Positions 20,500 to 29,919 of a stretch of 45,669 nt of DNA are shown piece by piece. Numbering within the stretch: position 1 is the stretch's first letter; every line of letters begins with the position of its first letter. The stretch spans positions 1 through 45,669 of the forward strand of contig CANTFK010000607.1 of the NCBI GenBank assembly GCA_947646735.1, in the 5' to 3' direction. Made by a program: the position numbers and the translations under genes. The notes under the pieces were generated by a model that was not told the origin of the DNA, ran no database searches, and saw only the letters and a list, made by a program, of their open reading frames with translations. This stretch comes from Peronospora farinosa (taxonomy: Eukaryota > Oomycota > Peronosporomycetes > Peronosporales > Peronosporaceae).

Positions 20500-20865
20500 C
20501 TATGATGTTGGCGATGTTAGTGTCATGTTGTACGTTTTCGTCTTCCGAACGAGTTTCGATAAATTGAGCTGTCAATAGGTTGCAGAATGCGGTCATTTTA
20601 ACTAAAAACAAAACACTTCCTGTACACGTCGACTGAGTCGCAACTTGAGCTTGTAACACATCAAAAGGCAAAAGTCGAGCTGCGTGGGACAATCAACGGA
20701 CGATCTCATCCTGGAGTTCGAGATTGTATAGGTAGGAATGAAATCAAGTTGCAATGCATATGTATAGTAGTGTTCATAGATAAAAATGCATCAATACACC
20801 GTGGGTTTGCCTACTTTTTTTGTAAAGACTTGCCTCATGATTGATGCACTGTACTAATACTGATC
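20500..20865. other. Intergenic, nothing recognised
   Basis: About 370 bp between the relic and the FYVE gene. The overlapping frame at 20489-20692 minus shows no domain. Confidence 0.45.
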
Positions 20866-22755
20866 TTAAGCTGCGATGACGCGTGACGCACGATCATCGA
20901 TCGCCTTTTGGGCATTCAGTCTCGCCTGCTTCATAGCGACAGCAAACGCCGAAGCTGCATATGCAGCGGTAGGGCTACGAACAGAGGTGGTGGCCCTCAT
21001 GTCATCGTCACTCTCAGTCGGCACCTTTATCACTCCAATGGACAGCGATGAAACGTCTGCCGTCAAGTCTTCGAATCGCATTTGATCGCTTCCTGTCGGG
21101 CTTCGAACCCGTTCCTTCTCTTCACTCAACGAGCTGCTACTGCTGCTGCTCGTCACCGTCCACACCGGACTCTCCGGTGGCTGTTGCTTTGACTTCGACC
21201 TCGTGAATCGACTTCTCACTGGTGTGTGTGAACTCACTGGTGTAAATGCTGTCGGACTTTGGGCTTGATTAGAACCAGCACTTAGATCACAAAGTGGATC
21301 TTCGCTCTTATGGCGACTTGTCAATGCATGATCAACCGCAGGAGGCACCTGGACCTTGTTGCCATTGGCATCGGTCCCAGCTGCCAACAGATCCGACACA
21401 TCAATAATCCACGCCATCGGGTCGGCACTAGTCAAATTAACGTAAATGGCGGGTGCACCACCGTAAAAACGCTGAAAAACTTCCCAAACTTCGGGTGAAA
21501 GCAACTGAAAATCCGCATCTTCACCGGCCCTTGCAGCGTCGCCGGAAATTACATTATCCCGGATGAGACCGGGACGACGCATCAATCTACCGCGTGAAAG
21601 TTCAAGCAGGGATAGATTGTCAATCGGTCCAGGGGCACGACCCATAGTATTGATATCATCGTTGTTAGAAGCAGAAATGGCCATGTCCGTATCAAAGCCG
21701 TAGTCAAGATCGCAATTCGAGTTCGAACTCGATGCTGACGACGTAAACGCCACCCAATTACGCAACCAGCGGCTAGAGATCACGTACATTTTCTTCTCGG
21801 AACTTCCACGCCGACGTGAAAGTTTGCCAGCAGCCATGACTCGGCGCACTTCCGCAAGTCGATCACGGTAGCGAGGTGTCGCTGCGGGGGCAGGCATCGT
21901 CGGTGAGTGACAAGTTGAACCGACAGGGACCGATTGGTGATGTCTTTTGATTAGAGTTGCCCCTGCCACGTCCGGTTTGACAATTTCCACACGATTGTCA
22001 CCAGCACGCGCCATTGCTTGCAACAACGTACAGCATGCGACACACGCCCGACGAGGGGTTTTAAACTTGTTTGTAAGCGAAACTTGGTCTTGTGAGCACG
22101 CACCACACACGAGTTCACCACAAACTCGACAATGATGTCGACGTCGAGACAATTTCGTAAACATGGCAAAACAGACTTGACAACACGCACTTTCATCGTC
22201 CTGTCGCCATGCAACGTCATATTTGGCACTTTGTCGTGCTGCTCGACAAGTGTCTCGACGTCCATCCCGCATCGTGATATCAATTCTTTCAGACGCACGA
22301 CTGAACGATTGCGACATTCGCATGAGTGGTCCACGACTACGAGCCATCGTATCTCTTAATCCCACGCTTGTACTAAAGTCTTGAGCTCTTGACTCAGTCT
22401 CCACAAACCGATCTTCGCCATAATTATTATTCGATCGTTTCGATCGTTTCGATCGTGGTGATGATTCATCTTCCGACATTTCATCGTCCGTAAACATTGA
22501 TGCATCCGTAATCAATTCATCACAATCATCAACGTCGTTGGAAGAATAGTAAATAATCATCGGCCGTTTACGGTCACGAGATAACATTCGACAATGGGAA
22601 TGACGTGGTAGAGGTTGCAAAGCTGCAAGAGATTCCATTGGGTACTTGGAAGTATTCTTTTTTCCATGAAAACGACCAAACAATGACGATGTGGACATGT
22701 CTAAATTATTAGTGCGTTCCATTCGTGAACGACGAAAGGATGGCGAATTGCTCAT
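20866..22755 (-). CDS. FYVE zinc-finger protein, putative PI3P-binding
   Basis: 629 aa in one exon, ATG at 22755. A FYVE finger at about 183-243 shows the WxxD lead (WRQDDE), the basic RRRHHCRVCG core that contacts PI3P, four CXXC pairs and an RACVACC end in place of the usual RVC. The rest is low-complexity: an acidic Asp/Glu/Ser tract (about 70-105), a basic KRSKRS patch encoded by CGATCGTTT repeats, and a long Ser-rich tail with SSSSSSL. Short segments around residue 400-460 (FQRFYGGAPAIYVNL, ADPMAWIIDVSDLL) look folded and may be conserved. FYVE proteins act on endosomal membranes; oomycetes have many such proteins, and no specific partner can be named here. Confidence 0.88.
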   Translation of the reverse strand: MSNSPSFRRSRMERTNNLDMSTSSLFGRFHGKKNTSKYPMESLAALQPLPRHSHCRMLSRDRKRPMIIYYSSNDVDDCDELITDASMFTDDEMSEDESSPRSKRSKRSNNNYGEDRFVETESRAQDFSTSVGLRDTMARSRGPLMRMSQSFSRASERIDITMRDGRRDTCRAARQSAKYDVAWRQDDESACCQVCFAMFTKLSRRRHHCRVCGELVCGACSQDQVSLTNKFKTPRRACVACCTLLQAMARAGDNRVEIVKPDVAGATLIKRHHQSVPVGSTCHSPTMPAPAATPRYRDRLAEVRRVMAAGKLSRRRGSSEKKMYVISSRWLRNWVAFTSSASSSNSNCDLDYGFDTDMAISASNNDDINTMGRAPGPIDNLSLLELSRGRLMRRPGLIRDNVISGDAARAGEDADFQLLSPEVWEVFQRFYGGAPAIYVNLTSADPMAWIIDVSDLLAAGTDANGNKVQVPPAVDHALTSRHKSEDPLCDLSAGSNQAQSPTAFTPVSSHTPVRSRFTRSKSKQQPPESPVWTVTSSSSSSSLSEEKERVRSPTGSDQMRFEDLTADVSSLSIGVIKVPTESDDDMRATTSVRSPTAAYAASAFAVAMKQARLNAQKAIDDRASRVIAA

Positions 22756-24384
22756 AAGACGTTAGAAATTCCACCGAAATCAGCTGAAACTGTCTGAAAA
22801 TATATATCGTTTAGAGAAAGAGGGGGGAGAGGGAAGGAAGAGTCTCAGTTAGTAATTGAAATACCAACAAAACGCTCGTGTGTTTTTGTGTTTTAGGTTA
22901 TTGGTATCACTTGATTTTCTGTCAAATGGCAATACTGTAGCAATTGATAGAGTGTGGCGTATTTCGTAATGTCATGTAAAGACTTTGTTTTTAAAAAAAG
23001 AGAGTGGCTTTTTTTTGATGGGACGACAAACGCACGTAAACCAGATCCCTCGGGTGTTTTGTCCCAAAAAATCTCGACCCACTGGTATTAAACGGTCAAC
23101 GTCCCATCGTTCAGTGCGATGCGACGAGATTTTACAACTATAGACTTGAGATATTAATTCTTACAGGTCTTTGACGAGGCTTTTGGACTAGGGTTAAGTG
23201 CTGATAGAGCCATTACCAGACGTATTTGTTTTTTTATTTGAAATATTGTTGACCACTTTTTCTGATTTCGTTATGCCAACTTGGACGTATAAGTAAATAA
23301 AGTATTTGAAAGGTACGACGTGACTCTAAGTCTCTGGCAATAAAAAATTGCCGAATCATTAAAATTCCGACCTGTTCATGGAGTTGTGTCTAAATTTGAG
23401 AACGCTTTTTGCAGTGTCGAAATGGTCAAAGACTATCGATTTGTGGCGGTTGAGCACAAGTCAATTGACTCAATTTGTGAGACTTGACTCATAAGAATCT
23501 GTACTCTTTTTTTTTGCTTGAGTAGAGGTCAATAGAGAGGATTATGGTCTTTGGTTCATTATTGCTGCAATGACGACAAGCTGTTTAGGATATAGACAGC
23601 TGTGGGACGACTTTACCGGCTGATTTAATGCTCTTGTCTTTACTGCAAAGAGGGGGTCAAGCATGTTTTATATTTCACGTTTCCATAGCACGGACGCAAT
23701 CAACGAGTGCCATGGCTTTCGAAACCTGCTGGATGTCTTTAAAAAGCTCTGTATCAATTGTAAATCGGTTGTTTGCAAAAGGTCACAAGCAGGACGTGAT
23801 GAAATCGTGGCAGTGACGAGGTTTTTGACAACTTGTTAAAGTCCATTTGTTCAGCCAGAAGGACAAAGTGCCAGACGGATCGTATGGACAGTCTAATTAT
23901 TTTTTTAGTCCGCCCTATTTCGCAAACCTCTTTGGAAAGACGTCGACAGTTTTGCTCATAAAACGTATGAGCTTTTATTTTCACGCAAGTTGGCGAGTGT
24001 ATAGAGCAGAGAAAGAGAGAAAGCACTGGAAAATCCATTTTCGGTCAGCATAACTTCGAAGTCACATCGCTCGAACTGAATTAGTACAACCTGTAGATAC
24101 AACGTATAGGCACTACGGTGACCACACTTGCATTCGTCAACGTCAACAAAATGGCAACAGTATAAAAGATATGCAGTCAAACTCAGTTTTTTTATCTCTA
24201 TTGCATCAAACAGATCAACAGTTGGTTCATTTCCCATACATACATACACTTAACTGCGATAAAATAGCAATGATAAACGATAGGCAAATAACAAACATGC
24301 CAGCGTCGGATGGATCCTCTCAGAAAGGAAGCACGATCAGGATCTTCCATTCATCACCCTTCTAGCCATCATCTTGCTCACGAT
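22756..24384. other. AT-rich intergenic region
   Basis: About 1.6 kb, rich in T runs (for example near 23000 and 23510) and low in GC. It holds the promoter of the FYVE gene at its left end and the 3' end of the sphingomyelinase-like gene at its right. Frames such as 23956-24249 minus have no recognisable content. Confidence 0.5.
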
Positions 24385-26953
24385 CTACATCTCAAACGTA
24401 AACTCGCTCACGACGGGAAAGTGGTCGGACAAGTTGTACTGGGATTGGCCACGCCAATTCCATGGCGACGTCGTCATCAGCGGCAACACCCAGCTTGATG
24501 CCGTCTTTGGCTGGCGGTGCGTGCGCGAGTAGAGAACATAGTCCAACAACTCAAGACTTCCGTCCGAACTTGGACCGTCAGCGGCCAAAGCATTCACGCG
24601 CGGGTCAAAACTATGCTTGCGCAAGTACTTGAACTCCCCCACCAATTCCTTCTTATCCGAATCTGACGCGTTGCCAAGTTTTCGCGGATGAACAACCGAC
24701 GGATCCTTGGCTTCGAAAATTTCCAACATCTCGTCGTACTCTTGATTCGTCTTATTCAACCAGTAGTTGACATTCATGTCTCCCACAAATAGCACAACGT
24801 CATTCACTTTATCCATATCCATTGCATTCATAAACTTTGCGATCATAATCATCTGTGTTTTGCGCATAATTCGCGATAACGAGTCGTTCCACGCCTGCAA
24901 ATGAGTCGAAAAAATGTGCACCAGCAGCCCATCCTTCAGAATCTTGCAATACAGCACACCCTTGTCGGCCATCTTATCGCTACCAGCACAAGCCCCTTCG
25001 AACAGCTTTACCCGTACGCTGAGAATCGGATACTTACTAACCAGCACAACGCCTCCGTTGAGCAGCTTGCGCATATTTGACTTGTTCACGCGCTTGTGGC
25101 CAACCGTTGGTGAGAAAAAAAGTAGCCAGCCTCCGCCATCTTGTCCAGCAAAACATCCCGGGCACGGTAGTCAAAGCACTCCGTTAACACCCAGATGTCA
25201 CAAGGAGGCAATACGTCGCCGATCATACGTGCACGAGTGTTCTTCTTAGGTGAACAGCTCGTAAACGCGCTTACCTTGCGAGGCAACATCCAAACGTTGT
25301 ACGTGCCCACGCTCACGTTCACTTGACGTTTTTCCAAATGCGCCAAGTAACGCGTCGACTCTTTGGCCATGCACTTTAAATCGCCATCTTCACGCAACGG
25401 CACAATCGTCGTGGACGATGCCTCCGTTGTCAAGTACAAATCACTGTCCTTGTAGTACTCGCGAGGACGAATGCCACATGCACGGCCGTTAAATTTGGAG
25501 ATCAGGGACATAGGCTGTCCCCAACGCAGATACTCGTCAATAGGAGCCAGTGGTAGGCGATAGTTGCTGCCAGTTGTCTGATGTCGGACTGGCTCAATTG
25601 TCGCTACGTAATACTTGCCCAAGTGATTGTTAAACGACATGTTCGGTAAGTCTCTCATGAGCGCTTTCTGGCGCTGCCTTAGCTCCTGGCGGTCGCGCTG
25701 ACGTTCACGTTGCTGCTGGAGGGTGTCCGTGATGTCGGAAACTATGTTCATATATGACTCCGAAATAGATCGGCAGAACGCCTTGGAACTCAAGCCTTGC
25801 ATAGCTGGCTCCGACGACGTCGAGGCAACAGGGCGACCACAACGCGACAACGTGTGTGGTACGTCAGTATTGTTAACGACATTTGTCCCGGTCGGATCGT
25901 CTGTGTAGGAAAGTGCAAGCTGCAGTGATCGTGGATCATCAATTGCAGCTCGAAACGCCGTAGAAGCCGAGTTAATCGTGTCAAAGCTGCGACGCTGAGC
26001 ACTGTTCTGCATGAGGCTTACCGAATGCTGCTGCGTTCGTCTCGACAAAACATTAGAAAGATTCTGCAGTTTTCTTCCCCGTGGGTAGTTGATCAGTACT
26101 GGTACTTGTCGCTGTGTCTGTCCTTGGTTTTGACTTTGATCAGCTATATTCACCATGAAATTACTATGGTCAACATCTCGAACCAGTGTGTGGTCATTCT
26201 GTTCTGTTTCTTTTTTCTTTGCTCTTCGTCCCCATAATTTTTGTTGCATGGATTACTGGACGAGACGAGCGCCGTAGTAAGCGATTGAAGACTTGTTCTC
26301 TTACTAGAGCTATGACGCATTGCCGCCTCTTCCATTGCCAAAAGACTTGCACGCACTTGTCGATGAAAGGCCAAATTCACAGGCGGTTTACTAATCGTCA
26401 CTGCTCTTCTATGTGTCAAATATCTAATTGCTCGGCCTGTTTCCGGATGGACAACAACCAACGGTGTTCCAAATTTTACTGGCATTCCCACACTAGAAAA
26501 CACGAGCTGTTGTTTCTTTGGATCAAACTCAAAAAGTCGAAAAGCCACCGACCCATGAGTTACCTTCGGGCCAACTACAGGATCTTTCCATTCTCCTGCT
26601 ACACCACTCGTTCTCTTGGTTCGTCTAGGAAGAGACTTGTATTTACTACACAAACCTCGATCTCTGAATAATGACATGGAAGTGTCTTCCTGGTAATCAC
26701 CATTTCTCAAGTCCTTGTTTTCATTGTATATTTCATCTCCAAAAAGTGCCGCATACCGTTTTCGAAAAAGTCCTTTACGCCAAACAAAAAAGCCCGCAAT
26801 TCCCATGAGCCCACCCGTCGCAACAGTCGAAAGAGCCAAAAGAGCCATTTGGTGATAAGTTAAATTAAATTTGCGAGTAAGAGCCAAGAGTTGTCCATCA
26901 CAGAGAAAAACAATACGATCACCATAACAAATATATTCGTCCATGTCTGTCAT
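24385..26953 (-). pseudogene. Neutral sphingomyelinase-like EEP phosphodiesterase, frame broken at two homopolymers
   Basis: Three overlapping minus-strand frames make one protein of about 855 aa: 26953 to about 26211, about 26210 to 25115, and about 25114 to 24385. The N-terminal part has one membrane segment (about 33-57, LLALSTVATGGLMGIAGFFV). The C-terminal half has the endonuclease/exonuclease/phosphatase fold: VGTYNVWMLP, ECFDYRARD, NGGVVLVSKYPI, FSTHLQAW, FVGDMNVN and SDHFPVV, the neutral sphingomyelinase/phospholipase C pattern including the metal-site Asp/Asn and final SDH. Each switch needs one extra base, at a six-A run (26211-26216) and a seven-T run (plus-strand A run 25115-25121). 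Missing bases in homopolymers (assembly error) are the simplest explanation; true decay is possible. The protein would cleave a membrane phospholipid or sphingolipid headgroup. Confidence 0.8.
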
Positions 26954-28242
26954 CTTTAGACCTATTTATTTAGAAATAGAAATAGACATTAGAAATAGGA
27001 ATGAAGCGAGAGAATATATATAAATAGCAATAACTTACTACTATCATTCTTATTATATGGGGGACATTGACATCGTTGAGAGGGTTGATAAAGAAGTGGA
27101 AGTTCATCTGTATGCTCATCCCTCATTGGCATAATTTATTATGTCGTTACGTATTGACGGAACTTTTGGGACTGATCGAAAATGGGTGATTATTGGAAGC
27201 TATTTTTAGAACTGAATTACGAACTTTGCTAAGAGTTTACGTAATCGACTTTTATTACTATGTTTCGGGAACATATAGTCTGGATATGATAACGTATTTG
27301 AAAGGAAAAGAAAGCGGATTTGAGAGGGCTTTAGAAGCTAGAGGTCATTAAGTTTTTGTATGGCCTTTTTTTGGGGGGGGGGATCTTTATTGCGACTTTG
27401 TTTCGAGACAGTTCCAGATGGTGTCAAATTGTGATGAGGACTTTGTGTCGCCATAGTGAATTTCTCATAAAATTGACGCAGATTTGCTGCAAATGGGATC
27501 TTATGCTTTTATAGTTTTAGTGCAGTCTTGACAGGGTGATGTATCTGAGAGGCACGAAATACTGTTTACAAAGCCTGTATTGCTTTCAACGTACGTAGCC
27601 AACTTGTCATTGTTACACTCGTGAAACACAGGAACCCTATAAACATGCTACTGTAGAAAACTGCTTCAGGTGTTACTGCCTTAACTGATAACCTCTCTTA
27701 ACTGTTTGATAATAATATCATATTCTACCATTTCCGTAGCGAATGCATCGTATACAAAATCATTGTAAAATACTGGGTCCCATCTCGGTCATACGGACAG
27801 TCACAAATGTGAGATTGTGGCAATCGGAATGCTCCCGTGAATCCTTGAAGGATACTATTAAAGTAGCAGAGATAGCCAGTTCAAAGCCATGTGCAGAAAT
27901 AATCTTCCATCTTCTGCTGACTTCGATTGTGTTCTGCGCCTTCCTTTACACCTTTTTTTGATTCAATGACATCTTGTCCCGAGTGCAAGGGTGGTGGCTG
28001 GTTTAAAGCGTTTAATGCATACATAATCAAATAAAGTAACATGTTGTCCGAATGTAAGAGTATGCAGCTTAGGAAAATGACGTGCAGTAAAAATAAACGA
28101 GTGCTGCGGTGGTTTTTTGAGACGGTTCTTTATTTCTCAGTTTAAGTGGCTTACGACAGTCGATTGATTAACACGATCAGAGTTGTAGCATCAAGATACT
28201 TTTTACCATATTAATGTCGTCTCACTGTTCAAACTCATGTTT
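26954..28242. other. AT-rich intergenic region
   Basis: About 1.3 kb with homopolymer tracts (T then G runs near 27365-27383). No recognisable gene. It carries the promoter of the phosphodiesterase gene at its left end and the 3' UTR of the CDF gene at its right. Confidence 0.5.
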
Positions 28243-29490
28243 TTACTGATCAGCAGCATGTTTTGCATAACACATGCCGTGGTCGTGCTTTTCCTTAGCA
28301 TTAACCGTCTCCATTGCTGTCAACTGCTCAGGTGTCGTAATCTCCACAACAATATCATTCACTCGTGGAATAGTATGCTTGATGGCGCGTTTCGCCTTTT
28401 GCTTCCACTCAATAGCACGATGCACTGCTGAGGCGTCATCGACCACTAACGTCAGATCGACATGGATATTTCGACCAACCTTGCGGCTACGTAGTTGCCG
28501 AACACCCAAAACTTCGCCGCCACTACTTCCAATGACCTTATTAACCGCTTTCTCTAGTCTTTTGATAGTAGTATCGGATACCTTGGCATCACACAACTCC
28601 TTTATCGAGTTCCAGCCCAATTCCGTGCCCATTTTCAAAATGATTCCACCCACAGCTATACCAGCAAGTGGATCAAAGAATGGAAAACCTGCAAGACTCA
28701 ATCCAATGCCACCCATTGCCACCAGACTCGTCACAGCATCACTACGGTGGTGCCATGCATTGGCAATAAGTACCGACGAGTGCACACGTTGACCAATGCT
28801 AAAAGTGGTGCGATACAGAGCCTCTTTGGCTGCCACAGACAAGGCAGCGATAATCAATGCAGCCGGATGCATGATCATCTCATGTCCATGGCTATGAACT
28901 CGATTGGTTACACTCTCCACAGCTGAAAGAGGTTCCATTAAAACCAGGAGCGAGTCCAATGAGTGTACTAGAATCCCCATGGATCCTCCTATCAACAGTA
29001 ACGACACTGATAAGGCCCCAATGGTCTCAAATTTTCCATATCCATAAGGTTGTAAAGCATCAGGTGGTCGTGTACAATATTTAAGTGATACGAGCGTCAC
29101 AAAGTCACTGACCAAGTCACTTATTGAATGCACAGCATCTGCCAAGAGTCCAGACGAGTGAAACGTCACGCCGGCGGCTCCTTTTAAGCCACTGAGGACC
29201 ACATTAAGCCAAATACCGACCCACGTGATACGATCTGCACCTTTTACATCATCAGCTGATAATTTCAGTCGCAATGTTCGTTGTTCCATTGTCTCTTCTT
29301 CTTCTTCTTCTTCTAAATTTCCATGACTGTGGCTGTGATATCGGGAATATGTTGCATGGTAAAGTTCCAATTGTGGTAATAGTAAAGATTTGGAGACCGA
29401 ATGACGCACAGAGTGGAATTCTTGTCTTGTAAATGGTAATAAACGGCTAGTGATGACTTTATGAATCTTGGCGATAGGGGATACGGACAT
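28243..29490 (-). CDS. Cation diffusion facilitator (CDF) metal transporter, MMT-like, probably mitochondrial
   Basis: 415 aa, single exon, ATG at 29490. Residues 1-45 are rich in Arg, Ser, His and Leu with almost no acids, as in a mitochondrial presequence. A His tract (YHSHSHG) and seven Glu (GAA/GAG codons) follow. The membrane core has the CDF metal site split between two helices: HSISD and HHRSD, both HxxxD. It also has the YGYGKFE motif that precedes TM3 in this family and the C-terminal cytosolic dimerisation domain (residues about 300-385). HxxxD sites are typical of Zn or Fe/Mn-handling MMT/SLC30A9-type members. By family these export divalent metal across an organelle membrane using protons. 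Substrate is not decidable from sequence. Confidence 0.92.
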   Translation of the reverse strand: MSVSPIAKIHKVITSRLLPFTRQEFHSVRHSVSKSLLLPQLELYHATYSRYHSHSHGNLEEEEEEETMEQRTLRLKLSADDVKGADRITWVGIWLNVVLSGLKGAAGVTFHSSGLLADAVHSISDLVSDFVTLVSLKYCTRPPDALQPYGYGKFETIGALSVSLLLIGGSMGILVHSLDSLLVLMEPLSAVESVTNRVHSHGHEMIMHPAALIIAALSVAAKEALYRTTFSIGQRVHSSVLIANAWHHRSDAVTSLVAMGGIGLSLAGFPFFDPLAGIAVGGIILKMGTELGWNSIKELCDAKVSDTTIKRLEKAVNKVIGSSGGEVLGVRQLRSRKVGRNIHVDLTLVVDDASAVHRAIEWKQKAKRAIKHTIPRVNDIVVEITTPEQLTAMETVNAKEKHDHGMCYAKHAADQ

Positions 29491-29919
29491 TAAAACAAGT
29501 CGCCGACTTGTGTAGGAACTGCATTTCGATTATAAATGGATGGAAAAATAAATAACAATAAGGTCAAAGTAAGTGAATGAATATGCATTATTAACTCTTT
29601 TTATTCTTTACTGTGCGTACCAAAGCAGCAAGTGGGTGCTCATAAGAAACCGAGAATAAATTTATTATAATTTTGAGATTGAAACACGTAAAATGTCTAT
29701 TGACTTTAACGATACGTGCCAGTTACAGGTTCAGCTTGATTAACGTTAGTAACCGTCCCATTCTAACGATAACGGCTGAGTCATTTATTTTGGTGTGCAA
29801 TTTGTGGTCTATAAGGTCGAAAGTCTCACTACTTTATTGTTCCTTACACCATTCTCGCTACCTTGTTTTTAGGACCCTCTCTTCTCTCGTCACTAACGTG
29901 TGTCTTCATGACGCATCAT
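29491..29919. other. Intergenic between two minus-strand genes
   Basis: About 430 bp, AT-rich, holding the CDF promoter and the 3' UTR of the glutamyl-tRNA synthetase gene. No supportable frame. Confidence 0.5.

Noticed and set aside
28274..28792. 172-codon plus-strand frame
   Set aside because: Antisense shadow of the CDF transporter gene.
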